Origin: Prunella strophiata
Taxonomy: Eukaryota; Chordata; Aves; Passeriformes; Prunellidae
Length of the DNA stretch: 64,000 nt
Direction of reading: 5' to 3'
NCBI GenBank assembly: GCA_036583965.1
Contig: JAZBQD010000015.1
Location: 73,329,830 to 73,393,829, forward strand
Under the pieces are notes generated by a model that was not told the DNA's origin, did no database searches, and saw nothing but the letters and a program-made list of their open reading frames with translations. Shown here piece after piece: positions 1 to 12,386 of this stretch. Position numbers and translations under genes: made by a program. The stretch's first letter is position 1, and each line of letters begins with the position of its first letter.

Positions 1-213
1 TGCTGTCAATCAGCACCTGCAGGTCCTTTTCTACTTGGCAGATTTCCAGCCTCTGTTCCCCCAGCCTATTAGCTCTGCCTTGGGTTGTTGTGATCCAAGT
101 GCAGGTCCCTGACACTTGGCCCTGTTCAACCTCATACTACTAACCTCACACTACTGACCTCGGCCCATCAATCCACTCCTGCCCAACCTGGCATCACCTG
201 CAAGCTTCCCTTT
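1..213 (-). mobile_element. CR1 LINE fragment, 3' part
   Basis: On the minus strand this matches remembered avian CR1 sequence upstream of the 3' end. The plus strand shows the familiar antisense blocks 'gacacttggccctgttcaac' and 'ctcggcccatcaatcca'. A small internal deletion follows near 172, then a block like the CR1 antisense 'cccaacttggtgtcatctgc'. The element runs off the left edge, so its 3' terminus is not visible. It carries no intact gene. Confidence 0.75.
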
Positions 214-289
214 ATTCTTACCATCAACAGTCAACTTTCTTGTCACTGTCATTAAGCTCTAGACAGTCATAACACTCATAATGTTCAGG

Positions 290-1360
290 GCTACTTGCCA
301 ACTCTCCTTCCTTACCTATCCCTTCTGAATGGTTTACAGACATCCATTGCAGCACCCCAGTTGTGCAAGTCATCCCACCATGTTTCCATGATGGCAGTTA
401 TATCACAGTTTTCCTGCTGCCCAATGGCTTCGAGCTCCTCCTGTATGTTGCCCAAGCCATGTTCATTGGTGTGGATGCACTTCAGTTGGGCTATTAATTC
501 TGTCACCTCTTATGGGACAGAAGCCCTAATTCCTAAATGACCATTCTCAGGTGCTTCCATGCTTTTTGACACATCAGTATCTCTTATATTTTTGCTATTA
601 TCTCTTATATTGCTGCGTGGATCTCTGTTCATACCTCCTGTGAAATGGCAGGACTGAATGACCTTGCTAGTTCACCATTCCTCAGATAATGGTGTTCTGC
701 CTCCTACACTGATCTCTAGCAAACATGACTTTATCAAGTCTAGTCTACAGCTCTTTCAGTGAGCCCTGATAATTCCTGTGCAAAGATCCTTTTCCTCCTT
801 TGAGACAGATGTACCTTGTCTGTCACCAGTAGGCTCAATGTCATATAAACCAGCCCATGATCAGAAAACCCAAAAATCTCTCAGTGGCACCAGGCTTGGA
901 GCCAGGTATTGATCTGATGGCTCTTCCCATTTCTTCCCTTACCACTCCCTGCAACAGGAAGCACAGAAAAAGCACTACCTTGTGCTCCAGATTCTCCAAC
1001 CAGTCATCCCAAGGCTTTCAAGGAGAGACTTCAATCACATCTCTCTTGATTGCCCTTGGACTTCTTATTACAATTTCTTGCTATCTCCCTGAAATATGGG
1101 GTTAATAATAGTGGGTTTTCCCAAGGGCCATACCAGGGTAGGAAGCTTTCTCATCACATCTTTAACCTTGGGCCCAGGGAGGCAGCATGCTTCCTGAAGA
1201 AGTTGGCACACTGGGCCTTTGTTCTCTTGGGAAGGGAGTCTCCTATGACAATGATTCATCTGGTCTTCAACCTACTCACCTCCTCCCTGAGCTCTGTCAC
1301 TGAGCAGAGGAGCTCCTCTACCTGGGCACACCTCCCACAGCTGTGCTCTCTGCTGCCATA
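290..1360 (-). mobile_element. CR1 LINE fragment, ORF1 esterase and ORF2 start, decayed
   Basis: Read on the minus strand from about 1360 to 290. First comes a proline-rich and Cys-rich 5' part (EACCLPGPKVKDVMRK near 1160-1210). Then an esterase-like stretch follows (SPRAIKRD, then VLPVAGSGKGRNGKSHQI, then HLSQRRKRIFAQELSGL) with frameshifts and stops between the pieces. Finally there is the start of an endonuclease-like reading frame at 506-312 (ELIAQLKCIHTN, AIMETWWDDLHNW). This order is that of CR1: ORF1 with an SGNH-type esterase, then the ORF2 endonuclease. The rest of ORF2, including the reverse transcriptase, is absent. It is a dead copy, assigned from memory of avian CR1 proteins. Confidence 0.7.
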
Positions 1361-1731
1361 TCATCTAAATACTTGCCTACAAAGTAGCATAATTCCGTAT
1401 TTAAATTAAATCTGTCAATTGCTGAGTCAAAAATTAAATACCTAACAGAGTGCCATTGCTGCAGATGTCACACTACCAGTCAAACTTAAAGGTGACTGTA
1501 ATGTGTACGTGTAATGCTCTGGTTATTCTGTTTCAATTTTTTGGCATTTGCTTTCATATTATGTCAATATGCTGATTAATACTCCCAAAATTCGATCTTA
1601 AGTTGGTCTCAAAATGACAATGTTGGCATTTAAGTCGAAATCACTTTTTTAAAAGTAGATAATTGATGACTAGTTCTGCAAAAAAGAATTTTGTTATACT
1701 GTGGGGTCTTCTAACATTTTTAATTTTTCAG
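1361..1731. other. End of upstream TRIO intron
   Basis: AT-rich, unique-looking sequence between the CR1 remnant and the first exon of the window. It ends in a T-rich tract and the acceptor AG at 1730-1731. Nothing else is recognised. Confidence 0.7.
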
Positions 1732-1846
1732 GTGGCAGAGATAAGCGTGGAGGTCCCATTCTAACATTTCCAGCTCGTAGTAATCACGACAGAATACGGC
1801 AAGAAGACCTTAGAAGGCTAATTTCGTATCTAGCATGTATTCCCAG
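1732..1846 (+). CDS. TRIO: TRIO exon, SEC14 domain part 1
   Basis: 115 nt. It begins with the last two bases of a split glycine codon and ends with two bases of a split serine codon, so the upstream intron is phase 1 and the downstream one phase 2. It encodes residues 1-39 of the segment, beginning GRDKRGGPILTFPARSN and ending RRLISYLACIP. This is the N-terminal half of the SEC14 (CRAL-TRIO) fold, a lipid-pocket module that in TRIO and kalirin helps membrane association and restrains the first GEF module. Acceptor 'tttttcag' is at 1724-1731 and donor 'gtaagc' follows at 1847. The CIPS ending favours TRIO; the kalirin equivalent is recalled as differing. Confidence 0.95.
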
Positions 1847-4800
1847 GTAAGCGATCGTCTGTTAACCTCTAAGGCTGTATAACCAAATAAATGGATTGTG
1901 TTGCAGTGCTCCCACAAGCTAGCAGACTGAGTTAATAACAGGAGCAAATCAATACCTAGTTTTGTCATTTGCTATTTTCAAATGGCTTTCTGGAAGAGAA
2001 ATAATTACTTTGCCTTGTAAAAGGAAGGCAGCTGGCAGAAGGGCTGGTGTGCTTTAGCTAAAAGTAGTTTGTGTCTCGGAAATGGCACTGCCACACCACA
2101 TTGGTGTCGCTGTGTTGAAGACTGCAAATACAACTCCAAGGCTTTCAGTACATCAATAATTAGAAGCATGCTGGTCATCCTTCACCAAATGCCTTCTGTG
2201 GAGTGCAGTCAGCACAAGACTCCTAACTGTTATTTGTGTTAGATAAGTCATAGTGTCCTGATACAGCATGGAAATAACCAGGAGAAAGGTATGAGAAATT
2301 GCTTGTAAAGGTCTCAGATAAACCTGTGGAGTCATCTGTGAAAGTACTGATATCATTGCATTATCAGCAATTCAACCTATGAATTGAGGTGTTTAAACAA
2401 ATTGGCAGAAGTAAAATCCAGTGCTAGTGTGTGTGTACATATATACGCTTCCATGTATATATATATATATATAAAGTTGTGTATATATGAGATACTTCAA
2501 AAAGTTATGTATTTTGTGTGTATCTAAAAAAAAAAAAAAGTTTCTTCATATAGAACTTTGCTTTCTGTAGTAATCAAGTTTGGAACAAAAATGATCCTAA
2601 GACTCTGACTTTAGGTCCATCTTGGAACCTTCCAGCATTTGTTTCAGGCTGGAGCAATGCTGACTGTGCTTGACTCTTGTTTGTCTATGACCACAAGCAG
2701 CAGTTGTCATTACAGTTGAAAAAAATTCCTTGGACAAGATCCCTGAGTGCAATATCATCCATGTTTGTGTAATGTGCTAATTTACTGAGAGTCTTTGCAC
2801 TTGATATATAATCAAATGCCAGTCTCTGACTGAGAAAGGAGGTTTCATAAAAGTAACTGCAAGGCATCTGTCTGAGAGAATACATGGCCTCCTTTTTGTA
2901 AAGTTAACTGGGGGACTCGGGGGACTTAGGAGAACAGGAAGAAGGCTTGAAACCTTTACTTTCAGATTTGAATGGTGAGATGTATTCTAGCCATCTAGAA
3001 CTTCAAGTTGCTAAATAAGTTAATAGATAAATATGCATCAAAATGTGTCCAAGAATTTTTTTAGAGATGATCAGGGCAAGAAACAGTCTTCCTCTGGCAA
3101 AAGGTGTATATTAGTTAGTTTAGATCAATAGATCAGTAGATCTAAAATTAAAAGAAAGTTACTGCATGTTTTATATTCTTTAAACATGACACACTTTTGA
3201 GAATAAAGGGAGCTTTATCAAAAGTAAGAGTTCTTTTACACAAGTCATATTTAAGGGACTGATTATGCAACTCTAGCTAATTAGAAATCCCAGCTGATAC
3301 AAATATCCCCAAACGTTTGAGTTGTGTGTTATTTGTTGCAGTACTGTTACTTGATGTAGCTGAAGAATCACAGGTATCAGTTGTTTGGCAAGAGATCTAA
3401 AAACTTAAGTTGACTCAGTCTTACAATTCTACTGATTTTACAATTTATCTGATTTAAAAATGTGGCTGAACTTAAGTTATCACCAGAGACTGGGCCAGAT
3501 ATTTTAGTGTTGTTCAGGTTTACCAGCACATGCCCTTGGCTCCCTAGAACAGATCTTGTGATCCTTGGCCAGAAGACATTCAGCTTGTGTGAGATGATGT
3601 GGCTCCATGGTGGATCACACAGCCTCACTGTGTCACACGATGAAGGACCACTTTGGATACCCCAGTAAATGCATGTCTTGTGAATTAGTGGCAAGCACTC
3701 CCTGTGCAGTCCTCAGTTTGGTAGGATAGGGATGGGCTGAGCAGCACTCTTACTGCCATTTGGCCTTTCAGTGATGGGTCTATCTTCAAGACAGTAGTTG
3801 TTTTTTCCTTGAATTCTGAGACAATTTTAGAAAACATTTTCACCATGGTCAGAAAATTATACATTGTAGCCTACATGCATGCCACGCTAGTTACTTTTAA
3901 TATATTTTGCTTCTGCCTTTGCAATTTTTGGCATTCCTATGATAAATTAATTTTTTGAAATGTTGTGGGATGTTTATTCTCTCTTCTTTTCCCTAGCTTT
4001 AAACTTTTCAAAGTTAAAAAAACCTTCCCTTTCTGAGGAACCCATATTATCACTTTTTCCAGGTCTCCTATATCAGTCATAATCCATCTTTCTGCAATGT
4101 GGCCAACAAGACTGAGTTAAATATGCCAATGAAGCTTCCCTTCCTCTTGGACACTCCAAAAACCTCACCACATGAACTCTGGGATGGCATTTGAATTAGT
4201 CACATCCCTGAAAGTGACTCATACTCAAACAATGGACATTTGGTCCTTTTTGATAGTCTGTTGGCTATGATGCATTGGTTTTGAAATGTTTTCCTTCCTA
4301 TGGTCATACTGCAAGGTCATGTAGCAAATTCTGCTGGAAGAAAATCAGAGTTTCTGGTGGTGGTGGTGATTGTCACTTTTGATCAGTGGCAAGAACTAAA
4401 TGTACAGAAGATATTGATGAAAAGAAATTAAATTTTCCATTCTCAGAGAGAGTGCTGGAGAATTTGAGTGTAAGGTCTGTCAACTTTTGGACAGCAAAAT
4501 TGAGCTCAAATTTTGTAGAAACAGATTGATGTGGTTTTCTTCGCAACCATAAAATACTGTGTTGTCCTTTAACTATTCACAAATCAATCCTGTTGCAAAA
4601 GAAATTGTCAATAAATGGGTGTCTTTCCTCTAGAGACTCTAACTCTCAGATATAATGGTTCTAAATCTGAGACAGTTTGAAAAAGTTGTGAAGTGGTATG
4701 TAAGAACAATTTGCCATCTTCTGTCTTGTTAGAGGATCCCCATAGTCATTAGAAAGACATGAATATTATCATCAGTCAAATAAGTGTGTGTGTGTTCTGA

Positions 4801-5160
4801 AGAGTAAATTTTAAGTGTATTAGATACTACTGCTTTAGAAAATGGTAGGTTTACTGTGTGTCTAAGGTGAGGGAGAAACAAGACTGGAAGATGAATCATC
4901 ATGAATATAAGCACTGAGAATGAAAGTGAAGATAGTGGCAGAATATCAAACCAGCAACAGATATAAAGCTATCCCCCACAAGGAGTTTGACATGGGAGTG
5001 AAAGAAGCATCTTGAGAGAGTTGTGAGATCTGCTGTACATGGTCAGCTAGTCAGCAGTGAGACCCTGAGGAGACACGTTCATTAGACAGTGTGGTGCAGT
5101 AGAGTGTTGTGTTGGAAATTGAAACACTTGCTTGATAACCTTTCCTTGTGTTTTCTGCAG
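1847..5160 (+). other. TRIO intron, 3314 nt
   Basis: Phase 2 intron, donor 'gtaagc' and acceptor 'ttttctgcag'. It holds a (TA)n tract at 2455-2473, an A14 run at 2526-2539 and a short (GGT)n near 4357-4368. No conserved reading frame or recognised transposon is seen. Confidence 0.85.
2455..2473. repeat. (TA)n microsatellite
   Basis: An alternating TA run, preceded by a short GT-rich tract at about 2428-2437. Confidence 0.85.
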
Positions 5161-5353
5161 TGAGGAAGTATGTAAACGAGGATTCACCGTCATTGTAGAT
5201 ATGCGTGGGTCAAAATGGGACTCCATAAAGCCTCTGCTGAAGATTTTACAGGAATCCTTTCCGTGTTGTATTCATGTTGCACTGATAATCAAGCCAGACA
5301 ATTTCTGGCAGAAACAGAGGACTAACTTTGGCAGCTCTAAGTTTGAGTTTGAG
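5161..5353 (+). CDS. TRIO: TRIO exon, SEC14 domain part 2
   Basis: 193 nt, segment residues 39-103. It completes the serine codon split by the previous intron and ends in phase 0. It contains the core of the SEC14 fold: a beta strand and loop in CKRGFTVIVDMRGSKW, helix IKPLLKILQESFPCCIH, then the strand VALIIKPDNFWQKQR and FGSSKFEFE. The central VDMRGSKW strand and the ALIIKPDNFW strand are hallmarks of CRAL-TRIO domains in the TRIO/kalirin family. The acceptor is 'ttttctgcag' and the donor 'gaggtaatt'. Reading through the donor would meet a stop at 5399-5401, so the exon end is set by the splice site and by continuity with the next exon. Confidence 0.95.
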
Positions 5354-5994
5354 GTAATTTCCCCTATGGTATACAGATTTATATTTATTTTGTGGTTTTA
5401 AATGTTCTCACTAACGATCAGCACCTTGAAAACTCTCAGATAAATTATATTCTGGCTGGAAGGAGAGGTACTTTAGACCAATGGTTCTAGAAGGAATGTG
5501 GTTTTCTTCTTGTGCTTAGGCTAGTTAATTGTGCATGTTGCTGTTTATAGTCTTTTTGTAAGCTCAAGAAAGATTAAATTAGGTTTTTCCTCCTAATCAT
5601 AAAAACTTCAGTTTTGTCTCTTTGTTATCTTAGTCTGCATTATGGTAATTGTGATATCTCCAGAATCCAGAGGAAATTAGCTGAATGAACCTTGCTGTTA
5701 TTCTCCTGCGGCTTTGTAATACACAAAGTCAAAACTTAAAACAGTAATCAAAAGAGTGGTTGCTGTTTCGTTCTTAAATATAGTGAAGTAAGAAAGAAAT
5801 GTGGGAAAGTACCTGCAAGACTTCTTGTCTTCTGCTGATCAGAATTGATACTTCAAATGTGTGAGAAAAGTTGTTGTGTGGACTTCATGAGCAAAATTAT
5901 CAACTCTTACAAAAAACAAGGCAAAAACTTGAAAGGAAATTTCAATTTCATTTCAGTAACAGCATTTTTTTCTTTCAATTTTTAATTTTTTTAG
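5354..5994 (+). other. TRIO intron, 641 nt
   Basis: Short phase 0 intron with a long pyrimidine tract before the acceptor 'ttttttag'. No repeat or other feature is seen. Confidence 0.9.
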
Positions 5995-6507
5995 ACAAAT
6001 ATGGTGTCTCTGGAAGGCCTTACCAAAGTAGTTGATCCTTCTCAGCTAACCCCAGAATTTGATGGCTGTTTGGAGTACAACCATGAGGAGTGGATAGAAA
6101 TCAGAGTTGCCTTTGAGGACTACATTAGCAATGCAACCCATATGCTGTCCAGACTGGAGGAACTGCAAGATATATTGTCAAAAAAGGAAATGCCTCAGGA
6201 CCTGGAAGGTGCTCGCAATATGATAGAGGAGCATTCACAATTAAAAAAGAAAGTCATTAAGGCCCCTATCGAGGACCTCGATGTGGAAGGACAAAAGCTG
6301 CTCCAGCGGATACAGAGCAGTGATAGCTTTCCCAAAAAGAACTCTGGGTCAGGGAATGCAGACTTACAGAACCTTTTACCCAAAGTGTCCACCATGCTGG
6401 ACAGGCTGCACTCAACACGGCAGCATCTGCATCAGATGTGGCATGTGCGGAAATTGAAATTGGACCAATGCTTTCAGCTCAGGCTGTTTGAGCAGGATGC
6501 TGAAAAG
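5995..6507 (+). CDS. TRIO: TRIO exon, end of SEC14 and first spectrin repeat
   Basis: 513 nt, 171 codons, phase 0 at both ends, the largest exon here (segment residues 104-274). It opens with TNMVSLEGLTKVVDPSQLTP, the C-terminal end of the SEC14 domain, then YNHEEWIEIRVAFEDY begins the first spectrin-type three-helix repeat. A charged linker with KKKVIKAPIEDLD leads to a second helix bundle, ADLQNLLPKVSTMLDRLHST. The exon closes with VRKLKLDQCFQLRLFEQDAEK in the family's RK-x-x-L-x-x-x-x-Q-L motif. Compared with remembered human TRIO there are only a few conservative changes, for example a Ser near ILSKKE. Acceptor 'ttag' is at 5991-5994 and donor 'gtaagg' at 6508. Confidence 0.95.
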
Positions 6508-9500
6508 GTAAGGATTGAGCGAGGAGACTATAAATGGCTGATACTTGATGGACTTGAAAGAAGTACCAAGGGTAACTGAAAAGAGTATTTTTTTGTCTTT
6601 GAAGTTAATCACTAGCCTTTTAATGAGAAATAAAGGGACTTCTTGATTAAGAGGCACTCAGGGCCTTCTGGAGTCAGGGGCATGGGATAGTACTGCTAAG
6701 CTGTAAGGAACACAGGAAGCTCTTACCAAGGAAAATTGTAACTGCTAATGACTTCAAAGTGCTTATTTTGTTAAGCATTTGTTCCAGACAGATGCCTTTG
6801 CATGCATCAGGTAAAGAAGAATGGTGTGTACTTTATAAATACAGATGATTACGGACTACACTGGTCTTCTTTTGAGTGCTCTTTGGGAAGTGAGTGACAG
6901 GCAGTCAACAAAGCCTGAAGAGGCTGACATGGGGAACTGCTTCATTGATGCAGGGTTTGAAGTCCCAGGCTAAAAACTGATGTATCTTTTCTGACAGTGC
7001 ATATGTCATTAACAGGGAACTGAGTGATCTCAGAATGTTTCGGGCTAACCAGTCCCTTCAAATGAGAAAGCCCTTGATTGTCATGGAATTTGAAGAGGAA
7101 GTATGGCAGGCAGATCGCTTTTAGATGAGCTCAAATTAGGTCTATTTTCATGTAGAATGGTTTTGCAATCACTTGTTATTGACTTGTTACCATGGAACAA
7201 ATAGCTTTAAGGAAGGGTGGGGATTTTTTCTCTGGGAGTAGTAGTAACTAGACTATGCAGTCAAGTGGTAAGTATGTTTTTTGTCAGAGCTTAAAGTACT
7301 CGGATTTCTTGAAGTATTTTTAATAAGATTGCCTGAACTGCTTGAGCCCACCAGTCCATGTTAAACCAGTATTCTGCTCTCCAGCAGCTGTCACTAGCAG
7401 ATGCATGGGGAAGAGTAAAAGCAGAACAATCATATAAAAACTTAACTATTTCTTGCTTCCTTATTTGTATTCTTCACCCATACTTTCCCTTATCCTCATC
7501 ATTTCAACTCGGGGACTTTCTTTACACTACTGTAATGTTTTCTGCTGTGTTTAAAAACTAAATATTTTTAAAGTACCATTTAAAGCAAATCTTTACTGGA
7601 TGGTATAGCTGAAAATAGTAGAGATGTGTAGAAAGTTGGAAAAGAGATGAAATTATTATCTATTTCTAAAATTATTTAGAAAATAATGCAAGCTGTTGTT
7701 CTAGTGTTGCTCTTTCAGACCCAAATGCATTTTATCAACCTTGCAGCCGCTTCATTACAGCATTAATTATTCTGCATTATAGCATATCTTTCAGTACCAT
7801 GTGAGCACCATCAAAATGCATTTTGTTAATTTTCTCATATTTTATCAAATTGCTTACATAACTTGGCCTTTAACAACCTTCTTGTGAAATACTTGAGCCT
7901 GTGGGATTGACCTCTGTCCTGCCATGTGGTTGCATAAGCTGCTATCAGTGTTTTCTATGTTTCTGATTCCAGGAATAAGTCTATTTTAAATTAACACATC
8001 CTTCTTTCAAAAGGGAAATATTAGGCACCTCAAGATGTGGTTGACAGCAGTTATTGTACCTGGGACAGTTTTTCTCTCATTAGCCAGTTAAAAAGATTAA
8101 AAAGAAGGTTTGTGTAGTATCCCAACTCACTTTTGGATTAAGACCCTTGCCATTATCTACTTGCAGCCTGTATTTTTACTGCTTGTGTCAGATTAGATTT
8201 CACAAGCTCATGACTTTATCAGTGTATGTCTGCATTTTACTGAAATGTGGGAAAGGATGGGATCTTTGTTGGAAAGAAAAAAAGGTGTTGCATGGGGGGA
8301 AATAAGCATGTTCCTTTAGGAGGACTTGCTCAATTGCAAGAAATTTTAACTGGTTCAGAAGAGGAGAAGCCAAAAAAGGGACAAGGTGGGAGGGAATCTG
8401 ATTGGAATTGCCCTTTAAGTGTCTGAAGGCAGCAAATTCAAGTGACCTAGAGGAGGATGATCACAAGCAGTACCAGTGTCTGTTTTGAATAATGTTCTAA
8501 CACATTTTCACTGAGTTCTAGATAAGAAGTTTCAAATTTTAGGAGTATGTGATCAAGTGTCTCAGTTATCAAAACTTCAGAAGTTTACAGTTTACAGTTC
8601 TTACCATATTGTGGTCTGCTTATAGTTTGTCATGGACTTGGGACAAATACTGGACTTGATAATGTTGTTCTGTTAGCCAGCATATTTGGAAAGATCTTTA
8701 AATGAATACTTGCTGTTTACTGCTACCATGTTTTTTCCTGGACAATCTATTTCAGCTTATCCAGAGAGCAGGTGGTATGTCTCTTTTACTGAGATATAGC
8801 AAAGATTTCAAGACCATTGTGAGCAAGTGAGGTCTTAAACAGCTCTTTGCTGTATTGCTTGGTCTTTGAAAACTTTGTCTTCCAGTGCCACTCTTAACAT
8901 ACCTGTATGCCTTCATTGATGGCCATTGTCATATAAGGTCTCTCCTAAAATTTTTTTGAATATTAAAATATTCCTTTTTTTCTTTTTAAAAACAAGCATA
9001 TTTAAAGATTATTCTTAAATTTCTTTGGAGGAAGGTAACTCTGTGCACACATATACTTTTAATAATTCATCTAGAAATAGAATATTTGTTTTCAAATCTG
9101 CTGTAAACTTACAAACTAAAAATATTAAACTAGCTGCTGAAGTACTTGATCAGCATGAAAGAATTTATATTTAATTTCCATGAGTTGTCATTTTCATTCT
9201 AAACTGCTAAGCTGCTGATGTCAATAAGTGCTGACAGTAGAGAATGTATAAGCTTGGCAACTCAGGGCTGTGCTCCAAGTCTGTTTGTTTACTATGACTT
9301 CTTTGTAATAATGAAGTTTGTGATTATGGCATTATAGTAGCTTGTTGAGATAAACACCTATAGTAAAGATAAGAGTAACAGCCTCAGCTGTTTGATCCAA
9401 AAAGACAGGTTTCAGCAATGATTGAGTTAAAATACACAGTAACTTACGATGGAAAGAGCATCATGTGTTAATTTTCATGGCCTTAGACTCTATATTCTGT

Positions 9501-9586
9501 GTTTGTAGGTATCTTACATTACTTGTCCATGATTTCTGCCATAACAAATTATTGAACTTTCTTCTTTCCTTAATATTTTCCTGTAG
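6508..9586 (+). other. TRIO intron, 3079 nt
   Basis: Phase 0 intron. The frame stays open for 23 codons past the donor to a stop at 6577-6579, and an AATAAA lies at 6629-6634. Otherwise AT-rich, with no recognised repeat, RNA gene or conserved frame. Confidence 0.85.
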
Positions 9587-9709
9587 ATGTTTGACTGGAT
9601 CACACACAACAAAGGTCTGTTTCTGAACAGCTACACAGAGATTGGAACCAGTCACCCCCACGCGATGGAACTCCAGACACAGCACAATCACTTTGCCATG
9701 AACTGCATG
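9587..9709 (+). CDS. TRIO: TRIO exon, spectrin repeat
   Basis: 123 nt, 41 codons, phase 0 both sides (segment residues 275-315). It starts MFDWITHNKGLFLNSYTEIG and ends HNHFAMNCM. This is a spectrin helix carrying the characteristic D-W-I and the LQ-x-x-H-x-x-F pattern. It has the same length as the exon at 32800-32922 and aligns to it without gaps. Acceptor 'cctgtag', donor 'gtaaga'. The initial ATG is a normal internal Met, not a start. Confidence 0.95.
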
Positions 9710-12357
9710 GTAAGAACAGGCCTCCCTGCACAGGCAGCACAGACCTGCTGGCTATTTGTTCTGGGTTAAGGTAGAATTTTAAGTGCTTAAACACAGATCA
9801 TTCCTTCTTTACAAGTAGTGGAAATTTGGTTTTGAGCAGTGAGGTTATGAAACACAATGGAGGAAAAGAAAGGGTGGTCAGGTACAGAGGTGATAAAGCA
9901 ACAAAATTGTTCTGACAAATGGCAGTGTTCAGCACGACCTCAGCACCTCTCAAATATAAGTGTCCAGGCTTCTAGAACCTGGGATGTGTCTTTGAGTACT
10001 ATCTTGGCTCTTGTAGAAAATTTCAGAGAATCATGTAAATACAGATTTTAGCTCTCCATTCTAAAAGAAATAGCTCTCAGGATCTTCTGAAGAGACAAAA
10101 AGTTCTGAGAAGTAACTGAGCCTGGTGTAATAATTTTCCATGATTTCAGGAAGATACTTCTCGTTTTTCGGCACAGCAGAATGGAGCTAAGGCAATTTTT
10201 TTGGTCAAATATGATCAGTAGGCTGTAAAAAAAAAAATTGGATTTTAAATGGCAATGAGTGAAAGCGATTTACTTTCAGTTTCATGAATTGCTGTTTGAA
10301 CATGGAGACAAAATTCTGAAGTACATTTTAGGTCCTTAACACATTGTAGGTGTTTAAATAACCTTGGGAGTCTGGGCCTAAGTCCAGTTCCTGTTTGTTA
10401 GATCAATGAAAAAAGAACACTACCAGTCTTGTTACAAATTAACATTCTTGGCAGTCCAAGGATGGGAATTGAATTAAAGTATGGTTGAAATAATGAACTC
10501 TTGCAGGAGGGTTTTTCTGTAGAACAGGAAAGTAGCAAAATAAGTGTACCTAGGTTATGTGTCTTGCAGAAGTAATGGAAGGACTAGTAAGGCAGCTCTT
10601 GTGTATGGTGTAGCTGGAGTAAGACAACAGAAAACATGATTAGAACAGGCACATTTTCTTCTTTTGCAACTCAGCTCTGTTTCCAAAAGTTTAAAAGAAC
10701 TAAAATCAATATGAACTTTCTGAAAAGAGTAAAGCAAATGCTGGTGAACTTGGCTATTAAGTTATGTAACATCATATATGGTTGACCATTAGGTTTGGTT
10801 GACAGCATGGGGAATTGCTGCCTTATGGAGGACCTTGTTGTTGTTCTTCACTGCTCTGCATATGAAGTAGAGCAGAAAGAAACACAGGATGACAGTAGGT
10901 GTCATTGACATGAGATGACTTTTGGAACTTAGTAATTTTAAGTGACCTTCCACACAATTCTTGGGGTTACATTCTAAAGGTTAAATTCTTCTGTAAGCCT
11001 GTCCTCATATTAGTCACTGTTGTAGTCTTTTCTTCAAATTGGATGACTTTTTAATTTTTTTTCCTTCTTTTAGACTGTTCAGATGCTATCAACAGTAGGA
11101 AGCACTTGAGCGATGCAGCATAATCCTTCCTGCTCTGTGTTTGCTATTAGTCTTTTCCTGTTAATCTTCCCTTTGCCTTTAGTTGTCAAATGCATTAATT
11201 ACAGGGGATTTTTTCTCAGCCTGCAAAATGTTTGCTTAAAACTTGCAAGGAGCAGCTTAAATTTGGGGTAAATTAAGCTATCCAAACATTCAAAACAGTA
11301 AAAACAGGCTACATTTTTTTCTGTAGCATAGCCCCCCCCAGCAGGGCTTCTCTGCCATGGAATAGGAAAATCTAAGTTCAGTATGATTGGTCCCTGGTTT
11401 TGATTTAAGCAGCACTCAGATTATCTGGGTTTTATTTGGTTAAATGGCAAAAGCCTTTCATATAGATTAAGGACAAAGATTAAACTGAACGTGACATAAA
11501 AAATGACGTGAACTGATGGAATTTTGGCAGGCCTTATTTTTCATTAGCTTTCAACTGGAAAAATGTGGGGCAGTCTTAACTCCTGCAACCATGTTCAGCT
11601 TCTCCCTGACCACTCTCCACATATGCTCTGTGCTTAACAAGTTGCTGTTGGTTCACTCTTCCTGTCAGTGTAACTCCTTGGTAATCAAAATGGATTTAAG
11701 GTGTCTTGTGTGAGTACTCTAACACCAGAAGTGAAATTTAACTTTTAACCTATCTGCAACCATGTGAAGTGATTCATTTGGATGGAATAGAGGGAGGGAG
11801 AAAGACAACTATCGTATAAGCTTTATTTATTGCAGGAGATTTTTAAGGCTTTTCATTGTGTCCCTAATTGGACCTTAATAGATCTTTCTTTCTAGTCAAT
11901 TTTCTAAGGCTCACTTGAGGCAGGGAAGAACTGTTTGAAAGATAAATGCTCCCCTAAGCAGCTAAATGCAACTGCTTGCACTTGCTCATAGCTTAATTCT
12001 GATAATTGATGTTGCAGCTGCTTTTCCCAACACATTGTTGTTGTTGCAGGGCACATGCTCCCCTTCATAGCAGGTGCTACCCTCTGTCAATAGCTGGGTC
12101 TCTCATGTCCCTCTTCCTTCCCATGCAGCAGTTTGTTTCCAAGAGGTGGAGGGCACCTTCTGCAGCTGCTTATGCCAAACTTGGCTGAGAAAGAGTGATG
12201 ACCTTTGGGTGAGATGCCAAAATTTTGATCTGGTCTTCCAGTCTGAAGCAAGCCACCTGGATGCAAACCATTGTGAAAGCTACTTATTTCCTGTCATGAG
12301 CAAGAGTTAGTTACATCAAGGACCAAGAGGATTTGCTGAATTATAAAAAAAAAATAA

Positions 12358-12386
12358 TCTTGTAATGGCTTTGTGCCATTACAAGA
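12358..12386. repeat. 12-bp inverted repeat, 5-nt loop
   Basis: Arms 12358-12369 (tcttgtaatggc) and 12375-12386 are perfect reverse complements around the loop tttgt. An A-rich stretch lies just before it. The stem is too short for a microRNA precursor, and no partner feature explains it. Confidence 0.8.

Noticed and set aside
9587..9589. ATG at the exon start as an alternative translation start
   Set aside because: It is the internal Met of MFDWI in the spectrin repeat and directly follows the splice acceptor. There is no sign of a promoter upstream.
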